In this document: piece by piece, positions 13,101-22,365 of the stretch | How the letters are laid out: each line of letters starts with the position of its first letter | Position numbering within the stretch: position 1 is the first letter of the stretch | Source of the DNA: Blattamonas nauphoetae | Taxonomy: Eukaryota; Preaxostyla; Oxymonadida | NCBI GenBank assembly: GCA_033064195.1 | Contig: JARBJD010000112.1 | Span: forward strand, 62,001-126,000 | Length of the DNA: 64,000 nt | Reading direction: 5' to 3' | The notes under the pieces: model-generated | Seen by the model: the letters and a program-made list of their open reading frames with translations, nothing else | The model's database searches: none | What the model was told of the DNA's origin: nothing | Position numbers and translations under genes: made by a program

Positions 13101-14313
13101 AGTATCCGGTCTCAGATTCGTACGATGAGTTATCACTCTCGGACCCTTTGGAGCCAGATCCAGAATCATTTCTGGATGACCCATAAGAATAAGTGTATCC
13201 ATATCCGTAGTAGTCGTAGCCATCTGTCTTGGTCTGGGTTCCGGAAACTCCTTGTTTTGATGAAGAAGGGAAGATCCCAGAATATGAAGTTTTTCCTTGC
13301 ATAGCTAAGCGTTGGTCGATAGGGTAATTTCGGTAAATTGATTGGTGTTTGAGAAACAGAAGTTGTTGCGTCTGAAAATCAAAATGGACAGCTCGTATGG
13401 CCCCACTTCGATGTCCCAAATAAATCATTGATACAGAAGGTCCAGGTGTAACCATACAAAGAATTGGATCATGGAACGGAATCTCAACAACCTTGGTAAA
13501 ATCAATTAATTCAAAAACACGTAAGCTACCATCAGCACATCCAGTTATAAGCTTGAAAAAGTGAAGAAAAATCAGAAAAATACAAATTGATCATCTTCAG
13601 AAAACAGAATGCTGTGGACAATGTCTTTGTGAACAAAAGTATGCCGTTCTGAGTTTGGGCCGAAGTTGTCATAGATCACACAGTTGTTGAACTGAGATGC
13701 AGCCCAATGTGTACACTTATGATTTATTTTATGATATACAAATCCTTCAAAGCCAGAAAGTTGTTCTATAGCTTTAGGAAGTTGTGTTCTGAGAACTGTG
13801 CGGCCTGCGTCAGTAACTTCGATATTATACTGGAAAAGATTCCCATCAGTACCGGCAGAACAAAAACTCGCCGAATTTTCGGCAACACAGAGACTGAGAA
13901 TACTGTCACTGTGATGTTTGAGGATTGCTTTTGTTTCCCCCGTTTTTGTGTCCCATACACGGATAGTTTTGTCTGATGAGGCAGAGATTACTGAAGAAAT
14001 TGATTTTTCAAAAAGGATAAGAACAGACATGTATTCTCATTGAGGAGACGAACACAATTAATCCATCCATCATGTCCTTCGAAGGACCGATCGCAATGGG
14101 TATCGGTAAAATCCTTCAAATTGATAAAATCATAAAGAGGGAAACTCCTTTCAGGGACCAGGACTTGATCGTGCCATCTCGTCCACCAGTATAGAGAATA
14201 TCATTCACTGAATCAAAGCAGAGTGAGTTGACTGCAAATCGATGATTTGATTCTTTAGGTCGAAGTGAATATGTCAGTGAAAAACCATCCCAAGATGGTT
14301 CAACCAATGCCAT
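10174..14313 (-). CDS. WDR48: UAF1/WDR48-like deubiquitinase cofactor
   Basis: Exons 14313-14146, 14113-14029, 13990-13584 and 13551-10174 give 1,345 residues, twice the human 677. UAF1 is the WD40 activator of USP1, USP12 and USP46. The N-terminal blades match closely (FAVNSLCFDSV...LYTGGRDGTIKSW, then LISASSDKTIRVWDTKTG across an intron). The second conserved block, HILSRDEDGTVCLWNVLTG with EDTLGKGEID, aligns with human HILTKDTNNNVAYWDVLKA and KVEDLGKVDFED. The ancillary segment has GEECLLNLFESWDG and VPRWIAYSVIRGDLP, like human GGLLLQALLEYWP and VPQWVIDITVDKNMP. The C-terminus ends in a SUMO-like domain pattern (ISLSCNGSLLHLWDTLATV). A Ser/Thr/Lys-rich insert of about 250 residues (residues 310-560) splits the propeller. 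Two more low-complexity inserts explain the extra length. The match of three separate landmarks makes the call firm. Confidence 0.85.
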
Positions 14314-14382
14314 TTTGTGGGGGGAGGGATTCCAAAGTTTTCGTTTCTGATGGAGGATTTGGGTTGATCAAACCACCCGGAG
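14314..14382. promoter_or_regulatory. 69-bp head-to-head gap between UAF1 and the prenyl synthase
   Basis: The two ATGs diverge across 69 bp with no other gene between them, so both promoters must lie here or inside the genes. A G-rich run sits next to the UAF1 start. The function is inferred from geometry. Confidence 0.4.
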
Positions 14383-15591
14383 ATGATTGACCAAAAATAT
14401 TTGACTCTCATGGAAGATGCCCGAAAAGAGGCCATTCAATTTGTCCAATCATACCCTGATTGTGTCAGAACAGGAACGTCACAACACCTTGCATCAGTTC
14501 TTGAGTATAACCTTGGAGGAGGAAAGATGCAACGTGGGGCAACAACAGTATTGATTGCAGAAAAGGTGAGTAAGTCTCTTGGTCTCCCCTTTGACGAGAA
14601 ACAAGCTGCCATTGCGGGAATCTGCACAGAAATTGTCTGTCCTTTTCTCGACTTATTCTCCAGATTCACACATCATTTCTCATTGCTGATGATATCGAAG
14701 ATCATGCTATTACTCGTCGAGGACAAGACTGCTGGTATCGTCTCCCTGGTGTATGTCACGTGTTTTTCGACTGTTTTTGTTGTTTTGGTATCAGATCGGA
14801 TTAAATGCTATCAATGATGCTTCTCTGACTGAGCACATTGCTATTGAGCTTCTCCGTTCCAGGTTCTCCACACACCCTCATCTTCTGAATCTGGTTCATG
14901 TCTTCCAATCAACCTTATTCCGCACGGGACTGGGACAACATCTCGACAATAGCTCTTGCTACAGCCCAAACCATGATCTCTTTAAACAGGACACTCTCCC
15001 ACTCCATGAAGCCCAATTGAATTTCATTCATAAGCATCACACTCCAGAAAACTATAGGAACATCACAAACTTCAAAACATCTTTCTATACATATTGGTTC
15101 CCAATCAACGTTGGTTTGATTGTGGGGGGACTCATTCCGAACGATGAAGAAGCCAAACTGATTGAATCTCTCTGCCTCAATTATGGACATCTTTTCCAAG
15201 CTAAAGATGACATGTTGGATTGTTATGCTGATCCAAAGGTGATTGGGAAGATTGGAACAGATATCGAAGACGGCAAATGTTCCTGGCTCGTGTCAACGGC
15301 TCTCTCTGAAACGAACACTGAACTCAAGGCAAAAATTGAGTCAACAATCCAAAAACACTATGGAATCAATAACCCCGAAGATGTTGCTGTTATCAAAGCT
15401 CTATATAATGAAATCGGGGTATTTCCTCTTTTCGTCAATTTTTGTAGATTCCTGCCAAATGGGATGAATATGAATCTAAATTGATGAAAGAGATTCAAGA
15501 ACAAATTCACTTACTTGGAGAAAAAGCCCCTAAAATCCCTCAAGACGTCCTGGATCTTCTCCTCTCAATAACATCGAAACGAAGCAAGTAA
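14383..15591 (+). CDS. FDPS: Farnesyl diphosphate synthase-family short-chain prenyltransferase
   Basis: Exons 14383-14634, 14664-14750, 14795-15418 and 15448-15591 encode 368 residues, typical for eukaryotic FPP synthase. The enzyme condenses IPP with allylic diphosphates to feed dolichol, quinone and prenylation pathways. The catalytic landmarks are all present: YNLGGGKMQRG (substrate-binding GGKxxRG), first Asp-rich motif DDIED, RRGQDCWYRLPG, and second Asp-rich motif in FQAKDDMLDCYADP followed by GKIGTDIEDGKCSWL, which is diagnostic of FPPS. The C-terminus ends in a basic KRSK tail rather than the usual KRxK plus short extension. The residue five positions before the first DDxxD is Ser and the one at minus four is Phe (TSFLIADDIED). 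Classical eukaryotic FPPS has Phe-Phe there, so the product may be longer than C15. Confidence 0.9.
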
Positions 15592-15684
15592 TTTATGCTT
15601 CTCTCATTTTAGCTTGCATTCTCTGTGAAAATCGTTCTTCTGTCCCATGTCATCATTTTGCTCTCATGACCCACACATTTTAAA

Positions 15685-18600
15685 ATGATACCAAACCTCC
15701 GTCCTTTCACCGCACCAGAACGAGATTTTCGTCCAAAATCCAGTAAAAAGAACACTGCAAAGTCTCAGAAGGATTCCCAAAATGCGCTACGATCAAAGAT
15801 TCTTCTATCGATCGGAAAATTGTCAGATCACGATTCATGTAAACAAGGCGTTAGTGAACTGTTAATGATCATTGATCAGATCTATGTCACAAATCTCCCT
15901 CTTCTTGTGGTATTTTTTCTTTTTCTGATGTTATTATCTCCCTACTTTTTGAAAACTGTTCGACAAGACATCTCTCCTCACGGTGGAAACGTCAGATGCG
16001 GTATGTGCTCGAAAAGAGGTAGTCCGGTTGTTGGGATGCATCTCTACTGTCCATGGATCCCATTTTCAACCATATGTTGCAAAAGTTGTTGTGTATTTAA
16101 ACAAACGGCTCCACGATCAAGATTCAAGCATTCGTGACACTGTATCTGAAACATTTGGGATTATTGCAACAAATACATGTTGTGCCAATGCATTTGGATC
16201 AGGATGGAGCCCAACATACATCCCGCCATTGAGTTCAACCCACGCAACATTTCCACATCAATCCTACCCTCTGGCGTCTCTCGTTGAAGTTCTATTGACG
16301 GGTCTTATCCAAAACAGATCCCCGACTTATCTTCAAGGCGCAGCCAACAGCATCCAGGCGATTGTTGAACATTGTGACGTCACCACAATCTCATTCATGT
16401 GGCCACACATCTCGGGTCGCTTCCTCCGCCTCTTCACTCTGCCCCATTACACCACCACCAAATCGGGGCTTGCAGTTGCGAGTCTTATTCAGTGTGTGGG
16501 TTCGTTCTTCCACAAGGGCATCTTCGACCGAACAGTCAATCCACTCCTGATGGAGTCTGCCCCAGAATCCCCACAAATCATGAAGGATGGGGTCACGTTG
16601 TGTCTTGTCACTGCTGAGCATGTTCGAGACTCTGAGTGGACGGCGAGAAGGAAGGTTGTGGAGACGTTGACGGTGATTCTGGTGAATCTGATCAAAGAGC
16701 GAGAGGAACTGTCGAAACACGACATCACCCTGGATGGTCTGTCCTGCCCCTTTTTTCTCTTTCCCAGATAACCCGATCTATGCCCACCTCCCTGCCATCC
16801 TCAACCAGTGCGAGCAGGTCAAGTACGATCGTGTGCAGTCTGTGCGGGAGTTGGGGATGGAAATGATGACAATTCTGACCGAGCTTGTCGAGGAGCAGAA
16901 GGCAGCCGCTCTCCAACTTCGAGAGTCGCAGAAGATGCAAAGTCAGCGAACGCGAAAGATGATGCTTTCGCCCAAAACAACCCAGAATCAGACACCGACG
17001 CAACGAGGACGACTGCCGACTCGTCCAAAGTCATCAGACTCGCCTTTGACATTCGCATCTGCCCAGCCTCGAAATCAGCCAGCAAACAAAGAACTCCCAA
17101 TCTCAGTTGTGACAAACAAAGGAAAGATAAACCAGGAAACACAATCGTTTGTGACGAGGGTGGAAGAGCCACATGACACAATTCACGAGGACGGAATTTC
17201 TGAGCGAGAGGTGAGGCGTGTCGAAAGAAAGGCAAGAACAATCTCTGGAACAACGCCAAACGAGACAAAACAGGACCGGAGAGAGATCGTGGACGAGATG
17301 GCGGCTCTTCGGATGGAGGTGGAGGAGATGAAGGCCCAGATCGGGGAGAAGGACAAGACGGTCGAGGAGATGTCGGAACTCATGCGCGACATGCACTCGA
17401 TGCTCAAGCGACTCCAACTGTCAGACACTTTCAAGAAGGAGATGGCAGAAGAAGACAGAAGGAAGGAGGAGGAAGAGAAGAGGGTGTTGAGAGAGGAAGC
17501 TAAAAAGAAACTGGAAAGTGAGAGGATTCGTGTTGAAGAGGAAATTCGGAGGAAGGAAGAAGCGATCAGAGAGGAAGAGAGGTCACTCCAATTGTTGAAA
17601 GAGGAGGAAGAACGACTTCGAAGAGAGAGCAACGAGATTGATTTCGAGGGCGACCCCACTCAGCGGAATGAGCAGAGCTTTGATGAAACGGGACTGAAAG
17701 ACGATGAAACGCTGAAAAAGGAAGATGAGGACTTCAACGCGACTCGTCACAAAGAAGCAGACGATGTTGGAATGGGCGAGGAAGAACAGGAGGAAATGCG
17801 ACCGACAAACGAGCCGGGGACAGGCGAGGAAGAGTCGGAGGTCGAAGAGAAGAGAGAGGAAGGAGATACTCCAGAGATGAGGAAGGAAGAGGAAGAAGAG
17901 GAGCCAGCCCATCTCGACGAGTCGGAATCGAAGTTGGAAGAGAAAGAACAAGATGAACAGATGAACGAAGGTCCCAGTGTGGAGAAGACGCAAGAAGATG
18001 AAGAAAAGTCCATTGACCAAGTGGATGAGATCGAACCGGACGACGAGGATGCCAAGGAAGATGAACAGATCGAACCAAAAGAGCACGAAAATGCCATCGC
18101 TACAGAAGACGATGACATCTCACACCATGAAGAGGAGGAAAAGCATGAGCAGGAGACTCCTGAAGAAGAGAAGGAGGAGGACGACGAACAATCTGTTCAG
18201 GACGAAGGACGCGAAGTCGATGAACTTGATCAAACAGAAATGAAACAGGAAGATGCCGAACAGGACAACGATGAGGATGGGCAGGCCAAAGACGATGAGC
18301 ACTCAATCAACGATGAGCAGGACAAGGCTGAAGAGGATGATGCCCCAAGTCGACAACCCGAAGAGGAGAATGCGGAAGACGGCACAATCGAAGAGAAAGA
18401 CGATGCTGAGCAACAAGATGAAGAGGACGAGATTGAACAAGCTGAGGAGAAGCCTGAAAACGACGTTGTTGAAGACAAGGATGACATCGAACAGAGCGAC
18501 GATGAAGACGAAGGACACGAACATCCAAGTGAGCACGAGAAGATCGATGAAGAGCAAAATGAGGAGAAAGGCAATGATGAATCGGAAGAAGACAAAGAAG

Positions 18601-18749
18601 GAAAGGAAGAGCCTGTGGAAGATGAGCTGGAAGAGACTGAACAGCCAGACGTGGAAGAAGAGAAACAGGAAGAGCTTCAATTGGATCCCACGCAGAAGTC
18701 CGCTGAAGATCCAGCAGACGAGAATCTTTCAACAGGGAGCCAAACATGA
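15685..18749 (+). CDS. TORTIFOLIA1/SPIRAL2-like HEAT-repeat microtubule-associated protein with acidic tail
   Basis: Exons 15685-15909, 15968-16736 and 16768-18749 encode 991 residues. Residues 20-340 form HEAT/TOG-like repeats that align with plant TOR1/SPR2: LRSKILLSIGKLSDHDS, then an intron-spanned LPLLVTSLLTVETSD block the same length as the plant one, KEVVRLLGCISTVHG, LHDQDSSIRDTVSETFG and SEWTARRKVVETLTVI. Plant family members bind microtubules and govern minus-end dynamics. Next come a basic, Ser/Thr-rich linker and a coiled coil (about residues 500-620, with MAALRMEVEEMKAQIGEKD). The final 360 residues are extremely Glu/Asp-rich (EDDEQSVQDEGREVDELDQ type). Minus-strand reading frames opposite the tail are mirror images. 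The acidic tail could mimic tubulin C-terminal tails. That is inference. Confidence 0.7.
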
Positions 18750-18968
18750 AAGGGAAGAGCACTTGGGAGAACTTGTTCCAGAGAGTCGGACAGAACAGAT
18801 AATCAGAACGGGATGACGTCACTCATTGATATGATTGTCTTGTGATCTCGAAACAGGACCTCTTTTGATTTTCAAAAACATTTCACCTGTTTTCGGAGTG
18901 AATGGCTCTCTCTTTTTCGAAATGACGGAGAGACGAAGACAAGAGAAGGGAAAAAGATGTCGGGTCTC

Positions 18969-20096
18969 TCACCCCGTCGTTGGATTAACCGAGATCGTGC
19001 CCTGTGTGTGGCAGTACACCACGCTCTGCTGCAGTGAAATAGCTGCAATGGTCATCTCGATGCCATTGAGGGCTTGGAGTGAATCTGAGAGAGGGTGAGA
19101 GGCCGACTCGAAAAGAACAGTTCTGAGGATGGTAAACAGAGTCTGGCTGAGATCTCGATTAGCATCCGCTTGGTTGATCAGAAACACCGTTTTGATGTCG
19201 TTCTTCGTCCTGAATGGGGTTGCAGGAGCGCAACAAATGAAGGAGGAAGGCGAGGAGACAAAGGAGGTGTCTGGGGTGTGATTCATTCGGCCAACTGAAA
19301 CCGCACTTGGATCTTTGGCGCATAGATGCAATGCTTTAAAGTGTCCTAATGGAGATAGGCAAACACTGGCGATGTCGTCAACGCTGAGTGGACTTCCGAT
19401 TGGTTTGGAGAGAATGGTCGAGACAATTTGCGGTCTGTGGACTTCATTTGCAGAAAGAGAGGAGGTAAAGGCTGTTGCACCAACAGATGTGATGAGGAAT
19501 GTTGTGCAAGGGGATATTACAGGTTCAAAGAATGCAGATCCTTTCAAGGGACAGCACTTTGCTCCATCTGCTTCGATTACGAGGACGTCACAGCAGGCTG
19601 GGAAATTCAAAACCCTCAAAAAAGCAGACTTTGGAGAATTGAAATCCATTCAAGTGGAATTGCCGAGAGCTTTTTCCTAGAGTGGTCAAGAAAGAGTAGA
19701 AAAACGTTAATGAGGTTCCCACAGTAGCAACGTTTCCCTTCCCTTTTTCGAGATGAGAAAAGAATGTATGGATGTCATTTACGAGATCAGTGAGAGAATG
19801 ATTACAGATAACGGTTCCTTCTGATTGGTGCGCTCCCATCGCCGTTGTGGTGCAAAGGATCACGCGGAAATTTCTGTCGTCAGCTAAAAAGCGCGACAAA
19901 GCTTTCGAAGCTGATCAATTACATTTGGACGACTATGAAAGAAAACTAGAGCATACTTGTGGATTTTCCACCAGCTTTTGAAGAAGAAGAAAAATTGACG
20001 AACGAGTTTGTGAATACCTCCGGTAACGGATATAACGTCTCCACAATCAATGTGAAATGATGAAAAGAGGGAATAAATTGTGTTTACGTCAGTCAT
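18969..20096 (-). CDS. yqeC: YqeC-like P-loop protein (selenium-dependent molybdenum-hydroxylase accessory family) with introns
   Basis: Exons 20096-20018, 19974-19957, 19910-19706, 19676-19630 and 19597-18969 give 325 residues. Four introns of 29-46 nt each fall where the bacterial family would otherwise break. The spliced frame has a Walker A P-loop (ISVTGAGGKST), the following LCTTTAM strand that corresponds to VTTTTK in bacteria, KKLSAIPLEW before DVLVIEADGAK, then CPLKGSAFFEPVISPCTT, VHRPQIVS and the VFLINQADA strand. This is the full signature order of YqeC. In bacteria, YqeC is linked to XdhC, MocA-type and SelD genes that mature selenium-dependent molybdenum hydroxylases. Its exact reaction is not settled. 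There is no signal peptide, so it is probably cytosolic. Origin by lateral transfer followed by intron gain is inferred. The start ATG is 57 bp from the divergent phosphatase. Confidence 0.85.
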
Positions 20097-20153
20097 GACG
20101 AAGAAGGCGTTCGATCAGACCCTCGGACACCGTTGTCATCTGAAACTCATCAT
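20097..20153. promoter_or_regulatory. 57-bp head-to-head gap between yqeC and the phosphatase gene
   Basis: The divergent start codons are 57 bp apart. The gap is mixed in composition, without a visible TATA element. Co-regulation of the two neighbours is possible but only inferred. Confidence 0.4.
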
Positions 20154-21274
20154 ATGGCAACAAAGCATCTGGATCAATGCATCGAATCTCTGATGAATTT
20201 CAAAATGCTCTCGGAACGTGATATGAAACACATTGTTCAGAAAGTTTGTTACTTCGTTTCGCACGATCGTCACATTCCTGTCTTCAGGGAATCGAAATCG
20301 TCTCGAAAGAGCCCAACGTTGTCCCAGTACCTGCGCCATGCACAGTCGTTGGTGACATTCATGGTCAACTTCATGACCTCATGGAACTCTTTGAAATCTG
20401 TGGGAAACCTCCAGACACAAATTACGTCTTCATGGGAGATTATGTGGATCGAGGGTACTTCAGTGTTGAGACCGTCACGCTAGCTATCTGTTTAAAGATC
20501 CGATACCCGCAGCGCATTACACTTCTTCGAGGAAACCATGAAAGTCGACAAATCACTCAAATGTTTGCCTTTTTCAAGCAGTAAACTTGTCTTTCAGATA
20601 TGGATTCTATGAAGAGGCAGTGAAAAAGTACGGCTCTGTCGATGTCTGGACTCTTCTCACAGACTTCTTCGATAATCTTCCACTTTCAGCTCTCATCGAG
20701 AATTCGGTCTTTTCTGCCTTCTTCTCATTCCACTCAGATTTTATGCGTCCATGGAGGCATTTCACCTGCTGTTCGGTCAGTTGATTCTATTCGAGAGCTC
20801 GAACGCATCCAAGAAATTCCACAAGGTGGAACAATGGTTTGATTGGTTCTCATCTCATCCTGTCGAAGTCTGATCTATTGTGGTCGGATCCTGAAGAGCG
20901 ACAAGACTTTGGTACGAGGTATTTTTCCGCGTTTTTCGTCACGATCTCTTCTTCTTCGGCACAGTCCTCGTGGAGCAGGATGGGTCTTTGGTGGAGATAA
21001 ATCGGAAGAATTCCTGAACAATAATAAACTTACTCTTCTATTGAGAGCACATCAGTTGATGGAGAATGGTTTTGGGGAACATCACAACAAACACGTCTAC
21101 ACTCTCTTCTCGGCTCCAAACTATTGCTACCGTTGTTGTAACTTGGGTGCAGTGATGGAAATAAGCGAGAATCTTGATCATAAAATGTATTTCTTTTCTC
21201 CTTCTTATCGTTTCGAAAGTATTCAATTCACTGCAGCTCCTGGACGAGGATCTCTCCCACCAGCACGACCATGA
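20154..21274 (+). CDS. PP2A/PP4/PP6-type serine/threonine phosphatase catalytic subunit
   Basis: Six exons (20154-20243, 20288-20562, 20598-20706, 20738-20836, 20869-20918, 20965-21274) encode 310 residues, the normal length. All metal-binding motifs of the PPP family are present: [33 protein letters not shown], then [16 protein letters not shown] and [10 protein letters not shown]. The LLWSDPEER segment and the RQITQ motif place it in the PP2A-like group rather than PP1 or calcineurin. Exact assignment among PP2A, PP4 and PP6 is not possible by eye. The C-terminus ends in [16 protein letters not shown] sequence without the YFL tail whose terminal Leu is carboxymethylated in PP2A, PP4 and PP6. 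I set the start at the ATG at 20154, which leads straight into the conserved LDQCIESL helix. Confidence 0.88.
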
Positions 21275-21437
21275 TTCGTATTTCGTTCTTCTTTCGCACA
21301 ACTTGCTTTTTTACTTCTTTATTTGAGCATTTCACCCACTGTTCATTCTCAGAAGCCGGATCTAAGCGATGAAGAATGAAATGGAATAATTGTTAGCCAC
21401 TCACCCAAAACAAGAAACGCAAAAGTGATACATTCCA

Positions 21438-22319
21438 TCACAGTTCGAACATGAGCTGGATGAGGGTAACGATCATTGCATAGTATTCTTTGAAGTTAAT
21501 TTTTGTTTGTCCAAAAACTCGGTCAACAAAAATAATTGGCACCTCTTCGATTGTGAATCCCATTTTCTGGGCACGCAGAATGATCTCAAGTTGGAATGAG
21601 AAGCCCATTGACTTCACTTTTGGGAGAATGTCTTTCAGAGCACTTCGCCTGTACAAACGGAATGAACCAGTCATGTCAGAGCATGCATGTCCAACCGCAA
21701 CACTTGCAAGGGTGTTTGCGCCGGCTGAAGTGAATTTTCGTTTCCAATTCCACCCACAGACTCCTCCTCCCTTCTCGTATCGTGTCCCTGTGACAATGTC
21801 ACAATTTTTCTCCTTTTGAATTCTGTAAGAGGTATAAAGAACTGAAAAACAGGAAAGCGATACGCGATCATCTGAGGAATGATTTTTGGCTGAGTATATC
21901 AGTTGAGATTGTTTCGTTGAGAAAAGAATGACTGCAAACATGGTGACTGAGGTCACAATCCAAAATAATGACAAATTCTCCACGGGCTTCCTTTTCACCG
22001 AAGATATATGCCGATCCCAATCCAAGTTTGCCTGTTCTTTGCTTTAGAATCTACAGAAGTGAGAGATGGATGAATAGATACGATTTTTCCTGGAAAAACA
22101 GTCTGGAGTCGTTTGGCAACTTCACTTGTTCCATCTGGTGAGCTATCATCAATGACAATGATCTCATATGTCTCATTTCTAGGGTATTGAGAGAGTTTGG
22201 GTTTTGAGAAAGACTAAATACGTTTTTGTCATGGCATCAACGAGGAGTTTTGAAACAATTGGGAGATTTTCTCTCTCATTGTATGTTGGAAGGAGGATTG
22301 AATACTTGATGGAGGACAT
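21438..22319 (-). CDS. DPM1: Dolichol-phosphate mannosyltransferase catalytic subunit
   Basis: Exons 22319-22222, 22178-22082, 22050-21940, 21889-21864 and 21822-21438 give 238 residues. D1 is a GT2-family glycosyltransferase that makes dolichol-phosphate-mannose for N-glycans, GPI anchors and O-mannosylation at the ER. Visible motifs in order: LLPTYNERENLP, IIVIDDSSPDGT (nucleotide-sugar binding), LGLGSAYIFG, ILDCDLSHH (DxD-type metal site), IVTGTRYEKGGG, DMTGSFRLYRR and VPIIFVDRVFG. There is no C-terminal membrane segment, so it is the short human-type form that would need DPM2/DPM3-like partners for membrane attachment. Introns of 31-50 nt interrupt it four times, one leaving a 26-nt exon. 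It converges on the phosphatase and diverges from PDK1 with a 46-bp gap. Confidence 0.92.
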
Positions 22320-22365
22320 GGAGGAGATCAACCCACGATCATGCCAACTATTGGTGATTTCTGGG
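22320..22365. promoter_or_regulatory. 46-bp head-to-head gap between DPM1 and PDK1
   Basis: The two start codons are 46 bp apart on opposite strands. The open frame of PDK1 continues upstream into DPM1 without a stop, so an earlier start there cannot be excluded from sequence alone. Confidence 0.35.

Noticed and set aside
17183-18822. Several Ser/Leu-rich minus-strand frames
   Set aside because: They lie opposite the Glu/Asp-rich tail of the TOR1-like gene and have the composition expected of reverse-complemented acidic codons.
22204-22365. Upstream extension of the PDK1 frame into the DPM1 gene
   Set aside because: The frame is open but would overlap DPM1's first exon. The ATG at 22366 is the first outside it.
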